Below are positions 36,251 through 44,169 of a DNA stretch of 64,000 nt, piece by piece (within the stretch, counting starts at the first letter, position 1; every line of letters starts with the position of its first letter). The notes below the pieces were generated by a model. It made no database searches, was not told the origin of the DNA, and saw nothing but the letters and a program-made list of their open reading frames with translations. A program made the position numbers and the translations under genes. The stretch is from an uncultured Desulfuromonas sp. (GTDB taxonomy: Bacteria; Desulfobacterota; Desulfuromonadia; Desulfuromonadales; Desulfuromonadaceae): assembly GCF_963678835.1 (NCBI RefSeq), contig NZ_OY787469.1, positions 2,542,001 through 2,606,000 on the forward strand, read 5' to 3'.

Positions 36251-37516
36251 TCAGGATACTACCGGCAGGCAGTCCCAGCGTGTGGTGTAGGCGGGGGACA
36301 GATAATTCTGGTTCATGAACCAATCGCGTTGCGGACGTTGTCCGCCCAGCCAGATGGAACCACACTGTTCATTGATGTGATCCATGGCTTGCATGAGAGC
36401 TTTGCTTTTGCCCTGCGCAACCATATCATCAAATAGACCGGGTTGAATGTTGTTCTCCAGACACAGGTCGCCCAGCATGACGCCGGCTTTGGCGTAACGA
36501 TAGCCCTCTTTCCACAATCCTTCAAGAAGTTGAGTGGCTGTGGCGACAATCCGGCGTGAATCACAGGTATGTTGTTGCAACATGCTGCTGGCGGAATTGG
36601 CATAGCACGGTTCCGCAGCACAATAGGCACTGGTGCGAATCGAGACGTTAATCAGCCGGGCGGCCTGTTGGTTGTGACGTAATTTTTCTGCGGCTCGCGC
36701 GGCAAATTCACAGACAGTCTCACGTAACGCATCGAACGCAACGATTTTTTCTCCAAAGGAACGCGAACAGATCACCTGTTGTTGAGGTGCTGGCTGATGG
36801 TCGATGGTGAGGCAATTTTCCCCATGCAGTTCGCGAATCAATCGCTCCATCACCACGGAAAAACGACGCCGGGCCTGATTCAGCGGCATCTGGGTCAGTT
36901 GCCAGGCGGTATGAATACCCATTTGTTGCAGGCGTAATGCTGTCCGTCGGCCAATGCCCCAGATTTCAGCGACTGGGGTGAGGTGAAGCAGGCGTTGACG
37001 GCGCTGAGGAGAGTGAAGATCGACAACGCCGTTGGTTGCCGGATAGGCCTTTGCCGCATAGTTGGCCAATTTGGCCAGGGTTTTAGTCGGGGCCAGGCCA
37101 ACACAGACCGGTATACCGACATGTTGATGTACGGTCTGGCAAATCGTGTGGCCATAATCCAGCCGGTCTTCGCTTTTGACCAGCCCGGTCAGGTTGAGAA
37201 ATGCTTCATCAATGGAATACACCTCCACCTCGGGGGAAAACGTTTCAAGGGTTTGCATAACCCGGGAGGAGATATCGGCGTAGAGGGTGTAATTTGATGA
37301 GAAGATGGCGACGTGATGTCGTTTGAGCAGGGCGTGAACCTTGAACAGCGGCGTTGCCATGGGAATATCGAGAGCTTTGGCTTCCTGACTGCGGGATACG
37401 ACACAGCCATCATTGTTGGACAAGATGACAATGGGGCGTTGCTTGAGTTGCGGGCAGAACAGCCTCTCACAACTGACATAAAAATTATTGCAGTCGACCA
37501 GAGCGTAGCTTGTCAT
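36251..37516 (-). CDS. umuC: Error-prone Y-family DNA polymerase V catalytic subunit UmuC
   Basis: 421 residues. The Y-family catalytic core opens YALVDCNNFYVSCERLFCPQ, with VILSNNDGCVVSRSQEAKAL and the catalytic acidic pair in EVYSIDEAFLNL, then the HhH motif IWGIGRRTALRLQQMGIHTA and the little-finger domain. The C-terminal DUF4113-type tail (CGSIWLGGQRPQRDWFMNQN, LSPAYTTRWDCLPVV) is typical of UmuC. Its ATG overlaps the umuD stop by 4 bp. It performs translesion synthesis after SOS induction. Confidence 0.95.
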   Translation of the reverse strand: MTSYALVDCNNFYVSCERLFCPQLKQRPIVILSNNDGCVVSRSQEAKALDIPMATPLFKVHALLKRHHVAIFSSNYTLYADISSRVMQTLETFSPEVEVYSIDEAFLNLTGLVKSEDRLDYGHTICQTVHQHVGIPVCVGLAPTKTLAKLANYAAKAYPATNGVVDLHSPQRRQRLLHLTPVAEIWGIGRRTALRLQQMGIHTAWQLTQMPLNQARRRFSVVMERLIRELHGENCLTIDHQPAPQQQVICSRSFGEKIVAFDALRETVCEFAARAAEKLRHNQQAARLINVSIRTSAYCAAEPCYANSASSMLQQHTCDSRRIVATATQLLEGLWKEGYRYAKAGVMLGDLCLENNIQPGLFDDMVAQGKSKALMQAMDHINEQCGSIWLGGQRPQRDWFMNQNYLSPAYTTRWDCLPVVS

Positions 37517-37944
37517 GATCTTTTCAACGAATGGATGACGGAGGTTGCGACACCGAATATTTCCAATTCGGCATCTTCGGGAATTTCAATTGGTCGATGG
37601 TGTTGATTCATCGGAACCAGACGGGTGTTCGGCGATGTTTCCAGTTTCTTGACGGTTAATTCACCATTAAGGGCGGCAATGACGATGTCGCCGTGCTGAG
37701 CCGACAGTGAACGATCAACGACGAGTACGTCACCGGGAAAGATTCCCGCTTCTATCATAGAATCGCCCTGTACCCGAACAAAATAGGTGGCTGCCGGTTT
37801 CTGAATACACAGTTCATTGAGATCCAGTTTCCGCTCGCAATAATCCGATGCCGGGCTGGGAAAACCCGCAGGAACCGCTTCAAGAAACAGGGGGATATCA
37901 AGCGTCGGAAACTCGTCGCTTTTACCTAGGCATTCAACAGTCAT
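37513..37944 (-). CDS. umuD: SOS mutagenesis protein UmuD (S24 autopeptidase)
   Basis: 143 residues. The self-cleavage site is an Ala-Gly bond in AVPAGFPSPASDY. The Ser/Lys dyad is visible as VQGDSMIEAG and LTVKKLETSP. RecA filaments trigger cleavage to UmuD', which joins UmuC in Pol V. The residues around the site closely follow the E. coli UmuD layout. Start ATG 37944. I could not find a convincing LexA box in the 150 bp upstream. Confidence 0.95.
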   Translation of the reverse strand: MTVECLGKSDEFPTLDIPLFLEAVPAGFPSPASDYCERKLDLNELCIQKPAATYFVRVQGDSMIEAGIFPGDVLVVDRSLSAQHGDIVIAALNGELTVKKLETSPNTRLVPMNQHHRPIEIPEDAELEIFGVATSVIHSLKRS

Positions 37945-38237
37945 AAATCAACTCTTTTGTCGTATTTTGTGAACAGGAGGTTAACGCGTATCTTAGCCGA
38001 GTGTCTTACGATGCTCAGCGCAAACACGATATCCATCGTGTGATACATCTGTCCACACAGGGTTGGTGAAAGTGGATCGGTTGTCAAGACAAATAGCCCG
38101 GAGTGAAACGATGACATCTGATTGTTTCAGTATTGCGAGAATCTCTTCTTATAATGTAAACACGAAATGTTCTTTTGTTCCATATGTGGTCACAGTGCCA
38201 TACAAGAGAACACTTTGTTCAGTTGTGGAACAGCTTG

Positions 38238-38253
38238 TTTTTGTATACAAAAA
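38238..38253. promoter_or_regulatory. Perfect 16-bp palindrome, candidate operator
   Basis: TTTTTGTATACAAAAA is perfectly self-complementary. It lies 68 bp upstream of the sigma54-like promoter. A partial copy, TGTATACAAAAA, occurs at 39323-39334 before the MCP gene. A regulator-binding site is likely, but the protein is unknown. The gap 37945-38320 shows no supported gene. Confidence 0.4.
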
Positions 38254-38320
38254 TCAACATGTTAGGAAGATATTCCAATCTGGTTAATGATTTGGAATAC
38301 TTATTCTGTTTTGTGGGTTT

Positions 38321-38336
38321 TGGCACAAGTGTCGCA
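38321..38336 (+). promoter_or_regulatory. Sigma54 (-24/-12) promoter candidate
   Basis: TGGCACAAGTGTCGCA fits the sigma54 consensus TGGCAC-N5-TTGCA with one change (TCGC for TTGC); the GG and GC pairs are exactly 12 bp apart start to start. It lies 62 bp upstream of a 48-aa ORF with a good ribosome binding site. An activator site could be the palindrome at 38238. Confidence 0.6.
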
Positions 38337-38397
38337 ACTAGAATTTTCCGACAGGATGAACCGCCATCTGTATCAGGCTGTAAAAAGGAGATGCCTC

Positions 38398-38544
38398 ATG
38401 GAAAATGCTGCAGAAGGGACTCGCGAATATTTGAATTGGCCCGAAGGACTTTATCCACCGCCTCCGCCGATTGATCCGGAGGAAGATGTGTGCTTTTTGA
38501 GCACCGGTGTTACCGATGATGATTGGAAATTCGGTAGCGACTGA
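38398..38544 (+). CDS. Small acidic proline-rich protein, 48 residues
   Basis: ATG 38398 follows AAAAAGGAG at 8 bp. The product (MENAAEGTREYLNWPEGLYP, then PPPPIDPEEDVCFLSTGVTD and DDWKFGSD) has a five-proline run, one Cys and a strongly acidic C-terminal half. It has no signal peptide or membrane segment. The unit is complete: sigma54-type promoter upstream and a strong terminator 9 bp downstream, which supports a real monocistronic gene. I recognise no family. A RiPP precursor, an adaptor peptide or a stress peptide are all possible. Confidence 0.6.
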   Translation: MENAAEGTREYLNWPEGLYPPPPPIDPEEDVCFLSTGVTDDDWKFGSD

Positions 38545-38552
38545 ATTGATTC

Positions 38553-38584
38553 AAGCCCCGAAAACTGATTCGGGGCTTTTTTAT
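38553..38584 (+). terminator. Intrinsic terminator of the 48-aa gene
   Basis: AAGCCCCGAA (38553-38562) pairs with TTCGGGGCTT (38569-38578) around a 6-base loop and is followed by TTTTATT. Confidence 0.92.
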
Positions 38585-38650
38585 TGTCCTAAAATCCATT
38601 ATGATCGGAATTTACGATGTTTTTTATATCCTTCATCGGCTGAGGACTCC

Positions 38651-39154
38651 ATGATCCCATATCATTTCTTTTCCCGTTGTGTTCACATTGAACGTTCGAT
38701 CGGCAATCTGTACCACCATTGGTCCCAACAAAGCTCTTATCCGGAACATCGGCGTCAAATGTGGAAAAAGCTCAGTGAGGATGAAGAAGGGCATGCACTG
38801 GAGATCGAACTGGCTTCCCGTTTGTCTCTTAAAGATGAATCTTTTTCTACCACACTCTCTTTTGAGGCGTTGAATGATCTGTGTGGTCTGGTCGATGAAC
38901 TATTTGAAGAAGTGAAAAACAACTCGTTTTCTGATGCCGATGCCGTTAAAATTGCCGTTGATCTGGAAGCGCAGACCACTCTTGTTCATGCGCGCAATGC
39001 CTTGCAATTCACGTCTCCCCATCTAAAACAGATGTTTCAGGCTTTAGGTCACTACAACCATTCTCATCTTGCTTCATTGGCTGCCGCCTATGAAGAACTC
39101 TTTGACTGTTCACCGCAGTCTCTCATGCAATTATCCGCTCTGCAACAATCCTGA
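38651..39154 (+). CDS. Ferritin-like / rubrerythrin-type helical protein
   Basis: 167 residues. It reads as a four-helix ferritin-like domain with Glu and His at helix positions expected for a di-metal site: IERSIGNLYHHWSQ, WKKLSEDEEGHALEIELASR (E..H), DLEAQTTLVHARNAL (E) and LGHYNHSHLASLA. It is a variant of the rubrerythrin/ferritin-like family without an FeS4 domain. Start ATG 38651. The preceding terminator separates it from the 48-aa gene. Confidence 0.65.
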   Translation: MIPYHFFSRCVHIERSIGNLYHHWSQQSSYPEHRRQMWKKLSEDEEGHALEIELASRLSLKDESFSTTLSFEALNDLCGLVDELFEEVKNNSFSDADAVKIAVDLEAQTTLVHARNALQFTSPHLKQMFQALGHYNHSHLASLAAAYEELFDCSPQSLMQLSALQQS

Positions 39155-39439
39155 AACTTTGCCATTTTATACCAGTAGAGTGATTTTTTCCTGACTGGAC
39201 AGCTCATTGCGAGATTTCTGTGAGGATTAAGTCAGGGTGTTCGCCGTATCACTGATCTGGGGCCAATTAATGTATATTTGTTAAAATTAATTCCACTAAG
39301 CTTGAGTTTTTTTGAATCTCTGTATACAAAAAGGCAATAGTTGTCATTTTTGAGAGATAATTTCAATTGTGACAGTTATTTAAGGGGGGGAGAAGCACTG
39401 CCTTTTGATCATATTAGCTGCTTTTGGGAGGACTTAGAG

Positions 39440-41509
39440 GTGAAGTTAAACTTGAAAATGAAGTTTTTGGTGCCAATTTTGGGTGTGGCCATCATTGGCA
39501 TGGTGATCTTGACACTGGTCAGTTTTGATGCGTCTAAAAAAGCGCTTCAGGGTAACATTCGTAGCCAGATGACTCAAATGACCCAGTCTCTGGCATTGCA
39601 AATCAACAACTGGGTTGTCGATCAGCAGAACGATGTTCGGGTGTTGGCAGACTCCAAGGAGCTGCTTGTTTCACTCAACGATGAGAATGCGCGTGATCGC
39701 GCCCATGACATTCTTGCCGAGGTGCATTCTTTATACGGTTCCTACGAATTTCTCGCCGTGGTCAATGAAAATGGCCGAGTTATCGCGGCATCAGGTCAAG
39801 ACCAAGTCGGTCTTGACTTGGGTTCGCGTGATTATTTTCAACAGGCGATGCGCGGACACGAGGTTATTTCGGACGTCCTGATCAGTAAGTTAAGCGGTGC
39901 GCCCATTTTTTCAATTGCAGTACCATTGGAGATTGAGGGAACAACGCAGGGCGTTCTGGTTGCTGTTGTGGATATGAACAGTTTTTCCGATGCGTTTATT
40001 AAGCCGGTAAAGGCCGGTAATCGTGGATACGCCTATTTGATCGACGAAAAAGGACGCTTCATTGCCTATCCTGACCAGTCCAAGCTGATCAATTCGGGGA
40101 TCGCCAGCTACGATTGGGGGCAGATCATGTTGCGGCAAAAAAGCGGTTTTCAGGAATATCTCTGGAATGGCGTGGATAAAATTGTCAGTTATCGACCCGT
40201 CGAAGCCACGGGCTGGGTGATTGCTTTCGGGGCGGATTTGGATGATATTTTTGCACCGATTGTCACGGTTCGGAACATCAGCGTGACGTTAACCCTGATT
40301 GTTGTCGGCATTATTGCTCTGGTGGTCTATTCAGCGGTTAACAATATCGTTAAAGCGATCCGCACCGGTGTTGCTTTTGCAGAGAAGGTTCGACGCGGTG
40401 ATGTTTCAACACGACTGAACATTCAGCGGAGCGATGAATTGGGCATTCTTACTGAATCTCTGGATCATATGGCCGACGGTCTGGAGGAAAAAGCCATTTT
40501 AGCCGAAACCGTTGCTGCCGGTGATTTGCGTGTCGACGTCAAGCTGGCGTCAAATGAGGACCGGCTGGGACTCGCTCTGCAGAAAATGACCAACGATTTA
40601 TGTCATATTCTAGAGCAGATCCGCGCAGCCTGTGATCAGATTGCCGCCGGATCAACAGAAGTTTCCGACACCAGCCAGGCCTTGTCACAGGGTGCGACGG
40701 AATCGGCCAGTTCTTTGGAAGAGATTGCGGCATCCATGAATGAGTTGACGTCACAAACGCAACTTAACGCGGACAATGCCAAGCAGGCCAGCCAGCTTTC
40801 TTCTCAATCACATAACTCGGCGGGACGCGGTTCAGAGCAAATGCAACAGATGGTTCAGGCCATGGCCGAAATTAACGAGTCTGGGCAGAATATTTCCAAG
40901 ATCATCAAGGTGATTGATGAGATCGCGTTTCAGACCAATTTGCTGGCCCTCAATGCCGCCGTTGAAGCGGCGCGAGCGGGACAACATGGTAAAGGCTTTG
41001 CGGTGGTGGCCGAGGAAGTTCGCAATCTGGCGGCACGCAGTGCCAAGGCGGCCAGTGAAACGGCCGAGTTGATCGAAGGTTCGGTCAGTAAAGCAGAAAA
41101 CGGCGCTGAAATTGCCAGCCGCACAGCAGAAGGGCTCGATGAGATTGTCGGTGGCATCACAAAAGTCACTGACTTGGTGGCGGACATTGCTGCAGCCAGC
41201 AATGAACAGGCTCAGGGAATTGGCCAAATCAACATCGGCTTGACGCAGATTGACCAGGTGACCCAACAGAACACGGCCAGTGCGGAAGAGGGGGCTGCCG
41301 CCAGTGAGCAACTGAACAGTCAGGCAATTCAGTTACGTCAATTAGTCAGCCATTTTAAGTTGACGGACCATCAGGCGCCTCAAGCGTCGCCGCCACAGCC
41401 TCGACTTGAGCCTTCATCACCCGCTTCAAGCCCGGCTGATGGGTGGGGCGGCACATCGGACTCTTCGGCACACATAGCCCTGGATGACGATGAGTTCGGT
41501 AAATACTGA
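39440..41509 (+). CDS. Methyl-accepting chemotaxis protein with dCache sensor
   Basis: 689 residues. After one transmembrane helix ([19 protein letters not shown]), a periplasmic double-Cache domain follows ([21 protein letters not shown] and [14 protein letters not shown]), then the second membrane helix around 40290-40350, HAMP, and the cytoplasmic signalling hairpin with the invariant tip [21 protein letters not shown]. The C-terminus is a flexible Pro/Ser tail ([18 protein letters not shown]) without a CheR-binding pentapeptide. GTG 39440 follows GGAGG (39427-39431) by 8 bp; ATG 39458 is possible. The gap 39155-39439 is intergenic. Confidence 0.93.
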   Translation: MKLNLKMKFLVPILGVAIIGMVILTLVSFDASKKALQGNIRSQMTQMTQSLALQINNWVVDQQNDVRVLADSKELLVSLNDENARDRAHDILAEVHSLYGSYEFLAVVNENGRVIAASGQDQVGLDLGSRDYFQQAMRGHEVISDVLISKLSGAPIFSIAVPLEIEGTTQGVLVAVVDMNSFSDAFIKPVKAGNRGYAYLIDEKGRFIAYPDQSKLINSGIASYDWGQIMLRQKSGFQEYLWNGVDKIVSYRPVEATGWVIAFGADLDDIFAPIVTVRNISVTLTLIVVGIIALVVYSAVNNIVKAIRTGVAFAEKVRRGDVSTRLNIQRSDELGILTESLDHMADGLEEKAILAETVAAGDLRVDVKLASNEDRLGLALQKMTNDLCHILEQIRAACDQIAAGSTEVSDTSQALSQGATESASSLEEIAASMNELTSQTQLNADNAKQASQLSSQSHNSAGRGSEQMQQMVQAMAEINESGQNISKIIKVIDEIAFQTNLLALNAAVEAARAGQHGKGFAVVAEEVRNLAARSAKAASETAELIEGSVSKAENGAEIASRTAEGLDEIVGGITKVTDLVADIAAASNEQAQGIGQINIGLTQIDQVTQQNTASAEEGAAASEQLNSQAIQLRQLVSHFKLTDHQAPQASPPQPRLEPSSPASSPADGWGGTSDSSAHIALDDDEFGKY

Positions 41510-41511
41510 CC

Positions 41512-41561
41512 ACTGACAACAAGGCCGCTTCAATAAGAAACGAAGCGGCCTTGTTGTCAGT
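41512..41561. terminator. Bidirectional terminator between the MCP and GGDEF-EAL genes
   Basis: A 20-bp perfect stem (41512-41531, ACTGACAACAAGGCCGCTTC, pairing with 41542-41561) with a 10-base loop lies between two convergent genes. Confidence 0.9.
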
Positions 41562-41587
41562 GAATCGGTTCTCTTCAGATGAAACGT

Positions 41588-43720
41588 TTATTGCTGCAGC
41601 CACTCTGGCCATTGAGCTTTTTTGAGCTGGTGCTCAATGTCTTTAACAATCATAGGCCGATTAAACAGATAGCCCTGGCCGTATTGACAGGCATGTTGCT
41701 GCAAAAACCTCAGCTGTTCCTCCGTTTCCACCCCTTCGGCGAGCACCTCAATACCCATATGACCGGCCAGTGAAATGATCGACAAAGCAATGGCGGCATC
41801 CTGTTCATTGATTGTGACGTCGTTGATAAAGGAACGATCGATTTTCAATGTCGCGATGGGAAAGCGTTTCAAGTAGTTTAACGAGGAATAACCCGTGCCA
41901 AAATCATCAATGGACAGTTTTACACCCATTGATGTCAGTTTTTTCATGGTCTCAGCAGCCACTTCAACATCATCCATGATAATGCTCTCGGTAATTTCCA
42001 GCTCAAGCAGGGCGGCTGGCAACTGATAGTGAGCGAGGAGTCGTGCCACCTCCTGTGCCAGATCAATGCGGTAAAACTGTACGGCTGAAATATTTACGGC
42101 CATCCGTACCGGAGGAATGCCCATGGCGTGCCATGCTGATGCTTGACGACAGGCCGTGTTCAGCACCCATGCCCCCAAAGGAAGGATCAAGCTGGTTTCT
42201 TCCGCCTGGGGAATAAAATCTCCGGGCGGGATTATCCCTTTTTCAGGGTGGTTCCAGCGAAGCAGGGCCTCCACGCCGACCAGTTGGCCGTTATGAAGAT
42301 TGTATTGTGGCTGGTAATACAACTCGAGTTGCTCTTGCTCAATGGCAATTCTCAACTCCGTTTCAAGCCAGAGGAGGCCTTGGGCTTTCTCGTTCATGTG
42401 AGGCTTATAAAATCGAAAGGCATCACGTCCGGATTCTTTGGCCCGATACATGGCTGCGTCGGCACAACTCAGAAGTTTTTCCTGGCTGGCGGCATCATCT
42501 GGGAAAAGGCTGATACCGATGCTGGCTGTCAGATGAAAGCGGTGATGTTCGATTTGCATCGGCACTGAAATGGCACTGAGAAATTTCTGGGCCAGTTGCG
42601 CCACCTCGCTCAGATTATCTGCCGGATCAATGGTGATGAGAAATTCGTCACCGCTCATGCGGCTTAAATTGTCGCTAATGCGGATGTTGTTCTGCAGCCG
42701 TTGCGCCACTTCCTGCAAGACCTGATCTCCCACGTTGTGCCCCAGGGTGTCATTAATGTTTTTAAAACGATCCAAATCCAGATAGAGCAGCGCCAGAGTG
42801 CGGTTATTCTTTTGGCAGCCGATCATATGGCTGTGCAGTAAATCAAAGAAAAAATTCCGTTGTGGTAACCCCGTCAACGTGTCGTAATGAAGAATCTGTT
42901 CTAGCTGCATCTCTTTATAGGCAATATCCTCTTTCTGGCGTATGTTCTCAGAAATATCACGGCAGGTAAGAAAAATCCCCGTAACCTCGTCTTGGCGATT
43001 TCGGAGTAATGTCGCAGTTTTTTCAACGGAAACGTTTTCGCCATTTTTGTCCTGATAATTTTGTTGCACTTTTGTTGCAAGGTTCTTGGCCAAAGCCGTT
43101 TCAATGGGACATTCCATGCCATACTCTGAACAGGGGCAATCGAAGTCGCGTGTCAGTTGGTAGCAGGTCATTTCCGTTGCCGATAGACCGACAGGAACCA
43201 ATTTCTGGGCGTGCCAGTTAATAACTTGGATGTTGAAATTCCGGTCTGTGATCATGACAAGCATCTCCAGACCGTCAATCACGTTGTGCAGCAGATTCCG
43301 CTCAAGGTGAAGCTGTTCTTCAACCAGTTGTTTCTCGAGGAGAATGTGGCGCTCATGCAACGCTCGTTTGACCACCTGGCCAAGCTTCGGCATGCGTGAT
43401 TTAAGGAGATAGTCGGTGGCTCCGCGGCGAATAATTTCGACGGCCCGCTGGTCGCCGATTGTTCCGGAAACAAGAATAAAGGGGATGTCGTATCCTAGTG
43501 AATTCAGATAATCCAGCGCTTGCAGCGCGTCGTATTGCGGCAGATTGTAGTCGGACAAGATAAGATCAATCTCGTCGTTTAGCGCAGCAACATACCCCTG
43601 TCGTGTCATTGCCACATGGGCAGAGATATTCAACCCTTCTTTGCGCAAGGTATGTAACATCAGCTCCGCATCGGTTGCTGAATCTTCAAGAATAAGAATG
43701 TTCAGGACGGTCTCCGGCAT
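41588..43720 (-). CDS. REC-PAS-GGDEF-EAL response regulator (c-di-GMP turnover)
   Basis: 710 residues. An N-terminal receiver (LNILILEDSATDAEL, phosphoacceptor in EIDLILSDYNLPQYDALQAL) is followed by PAS with PAC, a GGDEF domain (LPQRNFFFDLLHSH, LDLDRFKNINDTLGHNVGDQ) and an EAL domain (VGVEALLRWNHPEKG, LELEITESIIMDD, IDDFGTGYSSLNYLKRFPI). The GGDEF signature is SGDEF, so the cyclase may be regulatory. The EAL site looks catalytically intact, so net phosphodiesterase activity is likely. It ends the kinase-receiver operon: 11 bp after the receiver gene. Confidence 0.93.
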   Translation of the reverse strand: MPETVLNILILEDSATDAELMLHTLRKEGLNISAHVAMTRQGYVAALNDEIDLILSDYNLPQYDALQALDYLNSLGYDIPFILVSGTIGDQRAVEIIRRGATDYLLKSRMPKLGQVVKRALHERHILLEKQLVEEQLHLERNLLHNVIDGLEMLVMITDRNFNIQVINWHAQKLVPVGLSATEMTCYQLTRDFDCPCSEYGMECPIETALAKNLATKVQQNYQDKNGENVSVEKTATLLRNRQDEVTGIFLTCRDISENIRQKEDIAYKEMQLEQILHYDTLTGLPQRNFFFDLLHSHMIGCQKNNRTLALLYLDLDRFKNINDTLGHNVGDQVLQEVAQRLQNNIRISDNLSRMSGDEFLITIDPADNLSEVAQLAQKFLSAISVPMQIEHHRFHLTASIGISLFPDDAASQEKLLSCADAAMYRAKESGRDAFRFYKPHMNEKAQGLLWLETELRIAIEQEQLELYYQPQYNLHNGQLVGVEALLRWNHPEKGIIPPGDFIPQAEETSLILPLGAWVLNTACRQASAWHAMGIPPVRMAVNISAVQFYRIDLAQEVARLLAHYQLPAALLELEITESIIMDDVEVAAETMKKLTSMGVKLSIDDFGTGYSSLNYLKRFPIATLKIDRSFINDVTINEQDAAIALSIISLAGHMGIEVLAEGVETEEQLRFLQQHACQYGQGYLFNRPMIVKDIEHQLKKAQWPEWLQQ

Positions 43721-43731
43721 GGAAAATCCTT

Positions 43732-44169
43732 TTATGAAGCGGTCTGGTTCATTACCAGCCAATAAAGCCCCAATTGACCGGTGGCTTGAACAAATTGTTC
43801 AAGATCTACTGGCTTGACGATATAGCTGTTCACGCCGAGCTGATAACTTTTGTGCATGTCGATCTCTTCACGCGATGAGGTCAGGGCAACGACCGGAATC
43901 TGACGTGTTTTATCTGTCGATTTCAAGACTTTGAGAACTTCAAGCCCATCCACTTTAGGCAGTTTGAGGTCCAAAAGAATCAACCGAGGCTTGGCTGTCG
44001 GGTCGCGATCCACATAGCGCCCGCGGCAAAAGATAAAATCCAGGGCCTCAGCGCCATCATGGACAACTTCAACCCGGTTTTTAATATGGTTTTTTTTTAG
44101 AGCGTGCAGCGTCAACTCCACGTCATTGAGATTGTCTTCAACCAGGAGAATTTCAATTGGAGAATCCAT
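43732..44169 (-). CDS. Single-domain response regulator (Rcp1-like)
   Basis: 145-residue CheY-like receiver: ILLVEDNLNDVELTLHAL, phosphoacceptor Asp in RLILLDLKLPKVDGLEVL, and VVALTSSREE with the Lys in NSYIVKPVDLEQFV. This is the Rcp1-type receiver that pairs with phytochrome-like or light-sensing kinases. Its ATG overlaps the stop of the kinase gene by one base, so it is the direct partner of the haem kinase. Confidence 0.95.
   Translation of the reverse strand: MDSPIEILLVEDNLNDVELTLHALKKNHIKNRVEVVHDGAEALDFIFCRGRYVDRDPTAKPRLILLDLKLPKVDGLEVLKVLKSTDKTRQIPVVALTSSREEIDMHKSYQLGVNSYIVKPVDLEQFVQATGQLGLYWLVMNQTAS

Noticed and set aside
37945-38060. SOS/LexA box upstream of umuD
   Set aside because: Neither the E. 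coli CTGT-N8-ACAG nor the Geobacter-type GGTT...ACC pattern is convincing; only CTGTGTGGACAG was found at the wrong spacing.
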